DNA of 64,000 nucleotides, from positions 121,722-185,721 of the forward strand of contig JAUSID010000139.1 in assembly GCA_030648295.1 (NCBI GenBank), given 5' to 3'. Of this stretch, positions 33,648-43,453 are shown piece after piece. This DNA comes from Opitutaceae bacterium. GTDB lineage: Bacteria > Verrucomicrobiota > Verrucomicrobiia > Opitutales > Opitutaceae. A program made the translations under genes and the position numbers. The stretch's first letter is position 1, and each line of letters begins with the position of its first letter. A model generated the notes under the pieces. That model had not been told where the DNA came from. It was given only the letters and a program-made list of their open reading frames with translations, and searched no databases.

Positions 33648-36600
33648 ATGCACCGCGACGACGATCTCTTTGCCGAGGCGTTGGAAGTTCCCGAGGCCGA
33701 TCGCGCGGCGTTTCTGGCCCGCGCATGCAACGGGGACTCCGCGCAGCGCGCGCGAGTGGAGGCGTTGCTCCGCGGTCACGGCCGCGCGCCCGCGTGTTTC
33801 GATACGCCGCCATCGAACAGCTCTCCCGCCGAAAAGCCCGGTGACCGGATCGACCGTTATCGGCTGCTGGAACGAATCGGCGAAGGCGGCTGTGGCGTCG
33901 TGTGGATGGCCGAGCAGAACGAGCCGGTCCGGCGTCGTGTCGCGCTCAAGGTGATCAAGCTCGGGATGGACACACGCGAGGTGATCGCACGCTTCGAGGC
34001 CGAGCGTCAGGCGCTCGCGATGATGGATCATCCCAACATCGCCAAGGTTTTCGACGCGGGCACCACCGGCACCGGCCGGCCCTACTTCGTGATGGAGCTC
34101 GTGCGCGGAATTCCGATCACGCGCTACTGCGACGAGGCCAATCTGCCAACGGAAGGACGACTGCAACTTTTCATCCAGGTCTGCAACGCGATCCAGCACG
34201 CGCATCAAAAGGGAGTCATCCATCGCGACATCAAGCCGTCGAACATCCTTGTGGTGGACGGCCTTGGTCGTAGCAGCCGAGGTAACGAGGCGGAGAAGAA
34301 CGTCGCACGCACAGACAGCCTCGTCACCTCGGCTGCTACGGCGGAAAAGCCGCTGCCCGTCGTGATCGACTTCGGCATCGCGAAGGCCACGCAGGGGCGG
34401 CTCACGGACGCGACGGTGTTCACCGCGTTCGCGCAGTTCATCGGCACGCCGGCCTATATGAGCCCCGAACAGGCGGAGCTGAGCGGCGTGGATATCGATA
34501 CGCGCAGCGACATCTACTCGCTCGGCGTGCTGCTCTACGAGCTGCTCACGGGTCGGCCGCCCTTCGATCCCAAGAGCCTCCAGCAGGCGGGCCTCGACGA
34601 AATCCGCCGGATCATCCGGGAAGTCGAGCCCGCGCGGCCCTCGACCCGCCTCAGCACTCTCAGCGGCGTGGATCGCGCAACGGTCGCGAAACTCCGCGGC
34701 ACAGCGCCCGCGCACCTTTCCACCGAGCTTCGTGGCGACCTCGATTGGATCGTGATGAAATCCCTCGAGAAGAATCGCACCCGGCGCTATGAAACGGCCA
34801 ACGGGCTCGCGATGGATCTCCAGCGGCACCTGCGCCATGAGCCGGTCGCCGCCCGACCGCCCAGCGCGGCGTACACGCTGCAGAAACTCGTTCAGCGGCA
34901 CCGCTTCGCATTTGGCGCCGCCACCGTGGTAGCCGTGGTTCTGATACTCGGCGCGGCCGTGAGCACCTGGCAGGCGGTCCGGGCCACCCGCGCCGAGCGT
35001 GAGCAATCGCGCCTCCGCCAAACCGCCGACGAGGCCAAGAAGGCCGAGTCCTTCCTGCGCCAGCTCGCCGAGACCCAGGAACTCGCCGCCCGCCGCCGCG
35101 CGTATGCCGCCGACATGAATCTCCTCCAGCAGGCCCTCGCCACCGACAATCTCGGGCGCGCTCAGGAATTGCTCAACCGCCAGCGACCGCAGCCCGGCGA
35201 AACCGAGCTGCGCGGCTGGGAATGGCGTTACCTCTGGCAGTTTTGCCGGAGCGATGCGCTGTCGGTGCTCGCCGTGAAGGACCGCGCGATCATCAACTCT
35301 GTCGCGGTGTCGGCCGACGGAAAATGGCTCGCCGCGGGAGAAATGCTCCCCGGCAAACTCTCCGTCTGGAATCTGCAAACCCGGGAGGAGATTCCCGTGC
35401 CCGCCGGCATTTCCGCTGTCCGCGTGGCCTTCTCGCCCCGCGAGCCGCTGCTGGCGATCGCGGGCCGGGACACGGCTGATAATCGCGTCGTGTTGTGGAA
35501 TGTCGAAACGCGGCAGGTCGTGCGGGAATTCACTCCCGGAACCCGCAATTGCGAGGGCATGTTCTTTTCCGTGGATGGCAAAATCCTGGTGACCTCCACG
35601 AATGCCGTGCCGAACGAGATCACGTTGTGGCGCGTGGCCGACGGCACGAAGCTGGCCAGTTTTCCGGCGGAGCCGGCCGGCCGGGATCGCCGCTATTTGC
35701 CCTTTGCCGTCAGTCGCGACCTGACTCTGGCCGCCTACACTTCGGGAGCCGATCGAAAAATCCATCTGGTCGATCTGACGAACGGCCGCGAGGTCTGGTC
35801 GGCGCTGGCGGCGGACGAACAGGTCCTGACGCTGGCGTTTTCCCCCGACGGCCGGATGCTCGCGTCCGGGGCGGGCTACGCGGAATCGGCGATCCGGCTC
35901 TGGGATGTGAACTCCGGGGCGGAAGTCGGCCGGCTGGAAGGCAATCGGCGCTACGTGAGCCACCTGATCTTCTGGCCCGACGGCAAGACGCTGGCGTCGG
36001 GCGGCGGCGATCACACGATTCGCATCTGGGACGTCGCCCAGCGGAGTTTGTTGCGCACGTTGCGCGGTCACACGAGCGAGATTTACAGCCTGGCGCTGAT
36101 GCCGGACCAGCGGACGCTGGTGAGCGGAGGGAAAGACGGCGCGATCATGTTTTGGGACGGCACCGCGGCTCGCGAGACGAATGCCTTCACCCAAATTTCC
36201 GGCGGCCCGGCGGCGTGGCGCTTCGCGGAGGGTGGAGCGGCGATCATCGCGGTCGATGCGGCCGGCCAGGTGACCGAGCGACGGGGAAAAAATCTCCAGG
36301 AGCAGAGAACGTTGCTCGAGATCGGGAACATCGGACTGCCGATCCTCGCGGGCGAGCGACCGCTCGTCGCCGCCGTGGATGCGAGCGACCGCATTCGGGT
36401 CTGGGATTGGGAGCGCCGGACGATGGTGCGTGAGCTCAGCCTGGCCGAGGACGAAACATACTTTGTCGCAGTGCGATTTCTGAGTGGGGGCGAAAAGCTG
36501 CTGGTCGCCCGCACCCGGGTCGGCGGGGACCGGTGGCTCGAAGAGTGGGACGTGATGACCGGCCAACGATTCCGGGATTGGAAGCTGCCGCCCGGCCGAT

Positions 36601-37145
36601 CCACGCTCGAGATGTCGCCGGACGGAAGGTATTTCGTCGTAACGCTGGCTCCGTCGGACCCTGGCGAGGGAAAAGCGATTCGAATCGAACTCGCCACCGG
36701 CCGCGAAACGGCGCTCGCGCTGGACACCCGCGGGATGGCCCCGCGTGGCGCGAGTTTTTCCCCGGATGGCCGGCTGTTCGCCGCCGCGAGCTGGCAGGGG
36801 TTCGTCCAAGTGGTGGACGTTGTGGCGTGGCAAAAAGTGAGGACGCTTTCCGGGGTTCTCATGGGGATGCATTCAACGGCTTTTTCACCGGACGCGCGGC
36901 GGCTGGCGACGGGGAGCAGTGCAACGGAGGGAGCCCTGCTTTGGGACGTGGACAGCTACGAGCGATTGCTGACGCTGGGGGTTTCAGGATCGACGCTCAA
37001 TTCGCTGGCGTTCTCCGCCGATGGCAACGCGCTGGGCGCCGCGAGAGTGGGCGGCGGCGGAAGTACTACCGGAGACAGCGGGGAGTATTTCCTCTGGCGG
37101 GCGCCTTCGTGGGAGGAGATTGCGGCGGCAGAGGCACGCGATTGA
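33648..37145 (+). CDS. Membrane Ser/Thr protein kinase with C-terminal WD40 repeats
   Basis: The protein is 1165 aa from the ATG at 33648. The Hanks-type kinase has the glycine loop GEGGCGVVW (about residues 78-86), the lysine in VALKVIK (101), HRDIKPSN (192-199), DFGIAKAT (241-248) and GTPAYMSPEQA. One transmembrane helix (FAFGAATVVAVVLILGAAVS, about 420-440) leads to a coiled region and then at least seven WD40 units (for example LAFSPDGRMLASG, IRIWDVAQRSLL). The kinase is therefore cytoplasmic and the WD40 part probably periplasmic. Residues about 203-232, between HRD and DFG, are an insertion encoded by a near-perfect inverted repeat (34269-34340) and are absent from relatives as I know them. 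It probably works with the ECF sigma factor upstream. Confidence 0.9.
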   Translation: MHRDDDLFAEALEVPEADRAAFLARACNGDSAQRARVEALLRGHGRAPACFDTPPSNSSPAEKPGDRIDRYRLLERIGEGGCGVVWMAEQNEPVRRRVALKVIKLGMDTREVIARFEAERQALAMMDHPNIAKVFDAGTTGTGRPYFVMELVRGIPITRYCDEANLPTEGRLQLFIQVCNAIQHAHQKGVIHRDIKPSNILVVDGLGRSSRGNEAEKNVARTDSLVTSAATAEKPLPVVIDFGIAKATQGRLTDATVFTAFAQFIGTPAYMSPEQAELSGVDIDTRSDIYSLGVLLYELLTGRPPFDPKSLQQAGLDEIRRIIREVEPARPSTRLSTLSGVDRATVAKLRGTAPAHLSTELRGDLDWIVMKSLEKNRTRRYETANGLAMDLQRHLRHEPVAARPPSAAYTLQKLVQRHRFAFGAATVVAVVLILGAAVSTWQAVRATRAEREQSRLRQTADEAKKAESFLRQLAETQELAARRRAYAADMNLLQQALATDNLGRAQELLNRQRPQPGETELRGWEWRYLWQFCRSDALSVLAVKDRAIINSVAVSADGKWLAAGEMLPGKLSVWNLQTREEIPVPAGISAVRVAFSPREPLLAIAGRDTADNRVVLWNVETRQVVREFTPGTRNCEGMFFSVDGKILVTSTNAVPNEITLWRVADGTKLASFPAEPAGRDRRYLPFAVSRDLTLAAYTSGADRKIHLVDLTNGREVWSALAADEQVLTLAFSPDGRMLASGAGYAESAIRLWDVNSGAEVGRLEGNRRYVSHLIFWPDGKTLASGGGDHTIRIWDVAQRSLLRTLRGHTSEIYSLALMPDQRTLVSGGKDGAIMFWDGTAARETNAFTQISGGPAAWRFAEGGAAIIAVDAAGQVTERRGKNLQEQRTLLEIGNIGLPILAGERPLVAAVDASDRIRVWDWERRTMVRELSLAEDETYFVAVRFLSGGEKLLVARTRVGGDRWLEEWDVMTGQRFRDWKLPPGRSTLEMSPDGRYFVVTLAPSDPGEGKAIRIELATGRETALALDTRGMAPRGASFSPDGRLFAAASWQGFVQVVDVVAWQKVRTLSGVLMGMHSTAFSPDARRLATGSSATEGALLWDVDSYERLLTLGVSGSTLNSLAFSADGNALGAARVGGGGSTTGDSGEYFLWRAPSWEEIAAAEARD
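34269..34340. repeat. In-frame inverted repeat inside the kinase catalytic domain (family A)
   Basis: Left arm 34269-34291 and right arm 34318-34340 are 23-base inverted copies with a single mismatch and a 26-base loop. The core CCTCGTNACCTCGGCTGCTA also occurs alone in gaps at 56566-56587 and 58453-58475. Here it encodes about 30 extra residues between HRDIKPSN and DFG. Confidence 0.85.
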
Positions 37146-37200
37146 GTGATGACACGCGCGTGGCGGGCGACGCTTTCTGAATTCGCCCGTCAGACCGCCA

Positions 37201-37917
37201 TCACCGCCGCAGCCACCGGACCACCTCCGCCACCATCCGCGGCGTGAATGCCGGTTCCCAGATGTGATCGCACCCTTCGAGCACCACCAGTTCCTTCGGC
37301 TCGCGGGCACGCGCAAACGCATCCTGCGCGTCCTGAAGCGGCACAACCGTATCCGCGTTGCCATGTACGAACAGCCAGGGGACGGAAATCCGGCCGGCGC
37401 GATCGACAACGGTGTCGATCCGGCGAAGGTCCTCGAGGTAGGCGGTGGACAGCACACATCCGGGCTTGTCCCACATGCGATCCCGATCCGGCGTGAGACC
37501 GCCGAAGTGCCGCTGGGCAAACGCCTGCACGTGCACCATCCCCGCGAGGGAAATCAGGGAGCGGATGCGTTGATCCTCGCTCGCCCGCAACACGCCCACG
37601 GCGGCGCCCATGCTGTGCCCGGCGTAGGCGACATCAAAACCCGCGAGCGCATCGAGCACCGAACCGAGATCGGCAACCTCCTTGGTGATGTTCGAATCGA
37701 TGAAGCGACCGTCCGATCCCCCGTTGCCGGAGAACGAAACGCGCAGCGTCGCAATTCCGGCCTGCGCGAGGCCATCGGCCAGTGCGATGAGAAACGGCCG
37801 ATCCTTCTGCCCGGTCACGCCGTGCCCGATCACGACGATCTGCGTCGTGCCCGCCGCTGCCGGGTGAAAGCTGAAGTCGAGTCGTTCGCCGCGTGCGTTT
37901 CTGATTGCGTCCATCAT
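37201..37917 (-). CDS. Alpha/beta hydrolase (serine hydrolase, S33-like)
   Basis: The protein is 238 aa. The oxyanion/lid start (IVVIGHGVTGQKDRP), nucleophile elbow AGHSMGAAVG, acidic residue in FVHGNADTVVPL and histidine in EGCDHIWEP make a complete triad. The size and lack of signal peptide fit a cytoplasmic esterase or lysophospholipase-like enzyme. It converges with the kinase gene (55 bases apart) and has no operon partner. The substrate is unknown. Confidence 0.8.
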   Translation of the reverse strand: MMDAIRNARGERLDFSFHPAAAGTTQIVVIGHGVTGQKDRPFLIALADGLAQAGIATLRVSFSGNGGSDGRFIDSNITKEVADLGSVLDALAGFDVAYAGHSMGAAVGVLRASEDQRIRSLISLAGMVHVQAFAQRHFGGLTPDRDRMWDKPGCVLSTAYLEDLRRIDTVVDRAGRISVPWLFVHGNADTVVPLQDAQDAFARAREPKELVVLEGCDHIWEPAFTPRMVAEVVRWLRR

Positions 37918-38023
37918 GTCGTGCCTCGCGACGTGAATGACTCGGTTGCAGCTTTGAAAGAGAAATACTGATCCGATGACAGCAAGTGCCTCACGCCTCC
38001 TTGTCGCATAACCGCGCCGCCTT

Positions 38024-40900
38024 TCACTCGCGCCGCTCCACGGTTCCCAGCCGCACCGGCCCGAGCAGGCCTGATTCCATCAGCGCCGTATCCGGTTTCA
38101 ACTCATGGATGTTGGTCTGCGTCCGGCGTTCGGGTTCCGGCAGCGACAGGTCACCGATGATCCGGTTGGGCCAGAAGTTCACCACTTCGATTTCCAGCCG
38201 GTTGCCGCCGGATTTTACCACCTCCGTGATATCGACGCGGAACGGCGGCGCCCACACGACGCCGCACGATTTTCCGTTCAGCTTCACCTCGGCGACTTCG
38301 CGCAACTGGCCGAGGTCGAGCATCCACCGGACGCCACGGGCCCGCGGCAAAGCACCGGCGGGCAAGTCGAAGGTTTTCGAATACACCGCCGTCCCGGAGT
38401 AGAATCTGATGCCGGGCTCGTTTCGCGCCGGCCAGCTCACCAGCTCCGGAAACTCGACCGCCTCGGGACCGCCCCAGCGCGGATCGAATTTCACCCGCCA
38501 CGAGCCGGTCAGCTCGAACCGCGCCGTGAACGAGTCGCCGATGTTTTCATCGTCCGTCGCCCGATGCGCCGCCGACGGAGCGCGGAAGATCACGAACCAT
38601 GAACCACAGGGTGCGAAGTCCAGCCAGAGCGTCGTGCGCCCGTGATGCTCCACGTAATCGTCCACGAACCGCCGCTCGCCCGTGACCGCGTTCCACAATT
38701 CCGGCGCACGGCCCGCGATCCGAAATGTCGCCCTCACCTGCTCCGCCCGCGGCAGCCGGTTCGCGACAAAATAAATTTCCGCGCCGTCGCTCTGACGGTG
38801 AATGGCGTCGAGATTGGATTCCGGCTTCGCGCCCGAAAATTCGAAGTCGGGCCTCACGCCCTGCGCTAGCAACGTCTCACGCGCGGTGCGTTTCGCTTCG
38901 ATGCCGCCGTCGCGCCACAACCGCGCGACGAGTTGTTTTACCTCGGCGTCGCGAGCGGACGAGTCCTGCCGCCCGCTGGCCGCGACCGGAGCGGGACCGA
39001 CGACCGTCGCACCGGCAGCCACAAACTCCCGCAGCTTTCGCAGCACCGGCAGCGAAATGGCGCCGCGATTCGGCAACACGAGGACGCGATAACTCATGCC
39101 ATCCGGCAAAACGATCCGCCCGTCGCGAACCGATGCGCGCGTGAGCAAAACCTCCTCGGTCAGCACGTCGTAATCGTACCCCGGCAGGACTCCGGCCGGA
39201 TCGGATTTCTTCAGCTGCGCGAAATTCGGAACGTGGTCGCCGTAGTAGTACGCCACATCGGCGACGAAGAGCCCCTGCTGCATCAGCGCCTGGCACCGGT
39301 TCAAATAGGCGAAGAACGCGCCGGACTTTCCCCACCACGTCACGTTGGGATTGAGGTGCGTGCCGGCGAAATATTGCTGGCCCGGCAGCCCCATCTCCGC
39401 GGGCGAGCAGACGAATGCGTGCCACACCAGCATGTTCAGCCCCTCGCAAATCGCCTTGTCGAACGTCGGTTTGAGGTTGTCCCACAGCGTCTCCTGCCAG
39501 TGCGGCCCGATGGTGGTGAACCCTTCCGCGAGCACGAGTTTCCGCCCATACGTGTGCGCGGCCGATGCGGGCTGCTTCACGAAGAACCGGTTTTCATCGC
39601 CGATCCGGTGCCGCCACGATGTCGCCCAGAATTCGCTCATCGGTGCATCGTTGAACCCGAGGCATTGCTGCGCATCGATCGGCACCGCGTGCGGCCCGCC
39701 CGATTCGGGATGAATCAGCAACCCGTGCCGGTGCGCGCCATCGCGGAAGATCTGGAAGTGATTCGCGAGCGCGAGATCGCCCATCGTCCGGCGGAAGTCC
39801 GCGAGGAACCGGTTGCTTTCGTCGCGACCGTTCACAATCCGGCCGGCGATCACCGGCAGCCATGGCAGCAAATCGTAACCGCGCCGCGCCTGGAACTCGG
39901 CCCGCAACGTCGGCGTCCAGTTCGCGACCTCCACCTCCCAGCTGTCGGTGTGCAGATATTTCAACGCCCGGCCGGCAAGCGGACCCGCATCGGCGATCAG
40001 CGGCTCGACCACCGCGTCCCAATAGCGGCGGAACGCGCCCGCATCGAAAGGATCGAGCGCGTAACCATCCCAGCCCTCGCTGCACGTCGACACGCGGCAG
40101 TGATCGTTCAACGTGTATCCCAGTCGCAGCACCTGCCACTCGCCCGCGGGCGCATCCCAGTTCAAGGCGCCCGACGCATCGAGCTTCGCAGTGAGATCCA
40201 CGACCTCCACCGCGCGCACGTCTTCCTCTCCCGGCGTGGAGGGAAACTCCTGGAACAGCGGCGTCGAGTCGGGTGCGGACGACGGCCGCAGCGGTTTCAA
40301 CAACGCCTTCTCCTCCAGATATTGCAGCGGCCGGCGCTTGGCGGGCGTGTCGGGGTTTATTCGATACGCGAGGACGAAGAGGTCGCGATAGAAGTTATCC
40401 CGCGCCTTCGGCTTCGGCAGCGGCGTGGTGACGCGGGCTCCGCCGGTCACGCGCCTTTCCGACCACGTGAGTTTCTTCGGGGCATCATCGGCCGCGACCA
40501 TCGGCCCACCGAGATTCCATCCACTCTGGATGTTCAGGCTCATCTCGAGCCCGAGCCGGTCCGCCTCGCGCAGCGCATGCCGGTAAAGTTCGCGCCACGC
40601 CGGCGAGAAAAAGGTCGGGCCATGCGGCACCTGCGCGTTGCCGCGCTGGTTCGCCCCACCCGCGTCGCAAATCAATGCGCCGCCGAATCCCTTCGCCTTC
40701 ATCTGCTCGAGGTCGCGCGTGATCGCCTCCTTGGTGACGTTGCCGTTGAGCCACCACCAGTACGCCCGGATCCGCGCCGCCGGCGGCGGATTCGTCCAGA
40801 CGTCATCGAGCGGGTCGGCACGCACGCCGGCACCGATGGCAAGCGCAAGCAGCAGCATCCGCCGCCAGGCGACGCCAGTTCTGGATGGGTGATTTTTCAT
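38024..40900 (-). CDS. GH106 alpha-L-rhamnosidase family protein
   Basis: The protein is 958 aa from the ATG at 40900, with a signal peptide (MLLLALAIGAGVRA). The start of the mature protein (DVWTNPPPAARIRAYWWWLN, GNVTKEAITRDLEQMKAKGF, GGALICDAGG) and HTDSWEVEVANWTP are typical of GH106, as are PESGGPHAVPIDAQ and the C-terminal beta-sandwich with YSGTAVYSKTF and VWAPPFRVDIT. Family members remove alpha-L-rhamnose from RG-I/RG-II or, in marine bacteria, from sulfated rhamnans. It is followed on the opposite side of the gene order by a sulfatase on the same strand, so a sulfated, rhamnose-containing glycan is a reasonable guess. Confidence 0.8.
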   Translation of the reverse strand: MKNHPSRTGVAWRRMLLLALAIGAGVRADPLDDVWTNPPPAARIRAYWWWLNGNVTKEAITRDLEQMKAKGFGGALICDAGGANQRGNAQVPHGPTFFSPAWRELYRHALREADRLGLEMSLNIQSGWNLGGPMVAADDAPKKLTWSERRVTGGARVTTPLPKPKARDNFYRDLFVLAYRINPDTPAKRRPLQYLEEKALLKPLRPSSAPDSTPLFQEFPSTPGEEDVRAVEVVDLTAKLDASGALNWDAPAGEWQVLRLGYTLNDHCRVSTCSEGWDGYALDPFDAGAFRRYWDAVVEPLIADAGPLAGRALKYLHTDSWEVEVANWTPTLRAEFQARRGYDLLPWLPVIAGRIVNGRDESNRFLADFRRTMGDLALANHFQIFRDGAHRHGLLIHPESGGPHAVPIDAQQCLGFNDAPMSEFWATSWRHRIGDENRFFVKQPASAAHTYGRKLVLAEGFTTIGPHWQETLWDNLKPTFDKAICEGLNMLVWHAFVCSPAEMGLPGQQYFAGTHLNPNVTWWGKSGAFFAYLNRCQALMQQGLFVADVAYYYGDHVPNFAQLKKSDPAGVLPGYDYDVLTEEVLLTRASVRDGRIVLPDGMSYRVLVLPNRGAISLPVLRKLREFVAAGATVVGPAPVAASGRQDSSARDAEVKQLVARLWRDGGIEAKRTARETLLAQGVRPDFEFSGAKPESNLDAIHRQSDGAEIYFVANRLPRAEQVRATFRIAGRAPELWNAVTGERRFVDDYVEHHGRTTLWLDFAPCGSWFVIFRAPSAAHRATDDENIGDSFTARFELTGSWRVKFDPRWGGPEAVEFPELVSWPARNEPGIRFYSGTAVYSKTFDLPAGALPRARGVRWMLDLGQLREVAEVKLNGKSCGVVWAPPFRVDITEVVKSGGNRLEIEVVNFWPNRIIGDLSLPEPERRTQTNIHELKPDTALMESGLLGPVRLGTVERRE

Positions 40901-40977
40901 GAGCGAGTTGGGTCGGGGAACACTCCTCGCTTCATCCGTCCGGGGGCGAGGCGCGTCGTCCCCGTCCGCTTGGCGCA

Positions 40978-42354
40978 CTACTGCTTTTTCTTCCCGCCTG
41001 ACTTCTTCGCTTTTCCCTTGGCGGGCGAATCCGGCGCGCTCGGCTCGGCCTGCTCGGCGCTCCATTTCGACCAGAGCGCCTGCAGTTCCTTCACCTTGGC
41101 GGGCTGGGCACTGGCGAGGTTTTTCGATTCACCGATGTCCTTCGCCAGATCGTAAAGTTCCGGCTCCGGTCCGCCACCGCGCGACACCACCAGCTTCATG
41201 TCGCCATGGCGGATGCCCCATTGCGGGCCATATCGCCAATAGAGCGTCTCGTGCGGCCGGTTCCGGTTCGCGCCCGTGATATATGGCAGCAGATCCACGC
41301 CATCGAGTTTCCACGCCGGATCGATCCGGCTTCCGGCCGCCGTCAGAATGGTCGGCATCACGTCGAGGTTCATGACCGGCAGATCGTAGGTTTTTCCCGC
41401 CGGAATCCTGCCTTTCCACTGCACCATGAACGGAACCCGTGGTCCGCCCTCGAACGTGGTCATCTTGAACCCGCGCAACGGCCCGTTCTGCGACGTCGTG
41501 CTCTCGGTCGGGCCGCCGTTGTCACTGATGAAGAACACCAGCGTGTTCTCCTCCTGGCGGAACTCGCGCACTTTCGCCAGCACCCGGCCGACCGCGTCGT
41601 CCATCGCCGACATCATCGCCGCAAACGTCTTTCGCTTCTGGTCCGTGATCTTCGGGAAACGATCGAGATACTTCGGCAGCGCCTGCAGCGGCGCGTGCTG
41701 GGCGTTGAAGGGTAGATAAAGAAACCACGGCTTCGACTTGTTGCGCCCGAGCCAGTCCAGCGATCGCTCGGCGTAGGCATCGGTGGTGTAGAACGCCGCA
41801 TCGGTCACCGGGCGCACGTCGTCCGAGATCCGCGAGTCCACGAAATTGGTCGGATGAAAGAACGGCGTGTTGGCCAGCGTCCCGTAAAATTCGTCGAACC
41901 CGCGTTTTGTCGGCCGGTAGGCCGGCCCGCCGCCGAGGTGCCACTTGCCGACGCAGGCGGTGGCGTAGCCGAGTTTCTTCAAGCGATCGGCCAGCGTCGT
42001 TTCCTTCAGGTGCAGGCCCGTGACATTGGCGACGCTGTTGAACTCGTGGCCGAACCGCGTCGGGTAGCGTCCCGTCATCAGTCCGGCGCGCGACGGGCTG
42101 CAGTAGGTCGCGGCGACGTAACCCTGCGTGAAACGCACCCCGTTCCTCGCGATGGAATCGATGTTCGGCGTGGGGATTTGCGGGTTGCCCTGGCACCCGA
42201 GTTCCCCGTAACCCAAATCGTCGGCATAAAAGATCAGCAGATTCGGCGACGCGGCCGAAGAGAGGGACGGGGCGAGGATGACGGCGAGGACGAGGAGCAA
42301 TGAAGCGCAGGCGCGCGACGAACGAACGAGGGACCGGGAGATCAGGGTAAGCAT
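40978..42354 (-). CDS. Sulfatase (S1 family), secreted, with basic tail
   Basis: The protein is 458 aa from the ATG at 42354, with a signal peptide (CASLLLVLAVILAPSLSSA). The N-terminal metal site FYADDLGYGELG, the formylglycine motif CSPSRAGLMTGRYPT (Cys near residue 85), GKWHLGG and the second acidic pair in FFISDNGG are all present. It hydrolyses sulfate esters; the closest visible pattern is arylsulfatase/N-acetylgalactosamine-sulfatase-like. The last 18 residues (KGKAKKSGGKKKQ) are polybasic, a feature shared with the other four sulfatases here. No formylglycine-generating enzyme is encoded in the window. Confidence 0.9.
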   Translation of the reverse strand: MLTLISRSLVRSSRACASLLLVLAVILAPSLSSAASPNLLIFYADDLGYGELGCQGNPQIPTPNIDSIARNGVRFTQGYVAATYCSPSRAGLMTGRYPTRFGHEFNSVANVTGLHLKETTLADRLKKLGYATACVGKWHLGGGPAYRPTKRGFDEFYGTLANTPFFHPTNFVDSRISDDVRPVTDAAFYTTDAYAERSLDWLGRNKSKPWFLYLPFNAQHAPLQALPKYLDRFPKITDQKRKTFAAMMSAMDDAVGRVLAKVREFRQEENTLVFFISDNGGPTESTTSQNGPLRGFKMTTFEGGPRVPFMVQWKGRIPAGKTYDLPVMNLDVMPTILTAAGSRIDPAWKLDGVDLLPYITGANRNRPHETLYWRYGPQWGIRHGDMKLVVSRGGGPEPELYDLAKDIGESKNLASAQPAKVKELQALWSKWSAEQAEPSAPDSPAKGKAKKSGGKKKQ

Positions 42355-42596
42355 GGAGTTTCCGGGAGATTTGAAACGCTGGCGGACGACATGCCCGCGG
42401 AGTGACGGAGCAGCGGATGATTCCATGCCCCGCGCGACGCCGCAAGCCCACGCCTCATCAAAATGGATTTCTGCGCGGTCCGGCGGGCATGCGGTTTTGC
42501 ATTTAGCCCGCATGAACGCGGGGCGCTCGCTGGAACATTGGGAAGTTGGCGGTCAGACATGTGTGAAGACCATTTCAAGTGTGAAAAATGCGGGCT

Positions 42597-42754
42597 AGGG
42601 ACCAAAGACCAAGGAGCAGAAATCTCTCAAGCATGCTCAGCGACTGGTCTGTGATCTGTGGTCGGTTGTCTGTGGTCTGTGGTCTCTGGTCCCTAGTCTC
42701 TGGTCCTTGGTCCTTGGTCTCTAGTCTCTAGTCTCTGGACCGTGTTCTTGGTCT
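42597..42754. repeat. Degenerate heptad repeat array (GTCTCTG/GTCCTTG) with inverted lead-in
   Basis: About a dozen imperfect 7-base units (GTCTGTG, GTCTCTG, GTCCTTG, GTCTCTA) run up to the Lrp-type gene. GGGACCAAAGACCAAGG (from 42598) is nearly complementary to part of the array, so the block can fold back. The rest of the gap 42355-42596 contains GC-rich sequence without a recognisable gene. Confidence 0.7.
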
Positions 42755-42761
42755 CGGATGG

Positions 42762-43250
42762 TTACGGCGCGACCGGCTGCCGGGTGGATTGCGCCTCACC
42801 GCCGTCGAGCAGGAAGCCCTGCTCCTTGTAGCAACGCAGCATGAAGTGGGTGGAGGTCGAAAGGACGCCCTCGATGGTAGAGAGCTTCTCCGACACGAAA
42901 CTCGCGACTTTCTGGAGTGACGCGCCCTTGACGAACACGAGCAGGTCGTAGCCGCCCGACATCAGGTAGCAGGACTCGACGTCGTCGAACCGCGCGATCC
43001 GTTCCGCCAGCCGGTTGAATCCCCCGCCCCGCTCCGGCGTCACCTTGACTTCGATGACGGCACGCACGGCGGCGGCGGCAGCGGCCTCGCGGGAAAGATC
43101 GAGCACCGGACGCCAGCCGAGGAAGATTTTCTCCTTCTTCAACTGTTCCAGTTGCTGATTAACCTCGGCCTCGGTCAGCCCCGCGACCTTTGCCATCTGG
43201 CCGGTCGAGAGACTGCCGCCGTCGATCAAAAGCTTGAGAACAGGGTTCAT
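42762..43250 (-). CDS. Lrp/AsnC-family transcriptional regulator
   Basis: The protein is 162 aa. It has an N-terminal winged helix (GSLSTGQMAKVAGLTEAEVNQQLEQL) and a RAM/effector domain (AVIEVKVTPERGG, VESCYLMSGGYDLLVFVKG, LSTIEGVLSTSTHFML), the layout of Lrp/AsnC regulators. The helix-turn-helix looks somewhat altered (LSTGQMAKVAGL). It is divergent from ffh across a gap with a repeat copy. Target genes and ligand are unknown; an amino acid ligand is usual for the family. Confidence 0.85.
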   Translation of the reverse strand: MNPVLKLLIDGGSLSTGQMAKVAGLTEAEVNQQLEQLKKEKIFLGWRPVLDLSREAAAAAAVRAVIEVKVTPERGGGFNRLAERIARFDDVESCYLMSGGYDLLVFVKGASLQKVASFVSEKLSTIEGVLSTSTHFMLRCYKEQGFLLDGGEAQSTRQPVAP

Positions 43251-43374
43251 AAACGCCGCCAGCGTCGCAGAAGAGGAAACGGTTAAGCCACACTATTTTT
43301 TTGGCCTGGAGTGGCACGGGTGTCCCGCCTGGCATCCCCCGTGTTTACATGCTTCGGGCAATTTCCGCCGACAC

Positions 43375-43398
43375 GGGCGAGACGCCCGCGCTCCCAGG
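43375..43398. repeat. Dispersed repeat family D copy
   Basis: Contains the core GCCCGCGCTCCCAGG, which also occurs at 45156, 52258 and near 58683, always in gaps. The upstream GGGCGAGACGCCC part forms a small palindrome. The remainder of 43251-43453 is the divergent promoter region of ffh and the Lrp-type gene. Confidence 0.7.
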
Positions 43399-43453
43399 AA
43401 ATTGGAAAATTTGTGTTCCCTGGTGTCTGTTAGTCGCTTCACCTTTTCTTTTC

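Noticed and set aside
33597..36872. A 1091-codon open frame on the minus strand opposite the kinase gene
   Set aside because: It lies antisense to a clear kinase/WD40 protein, has no domain pattern, and long antisense frames are expected in GC-rich DNA.
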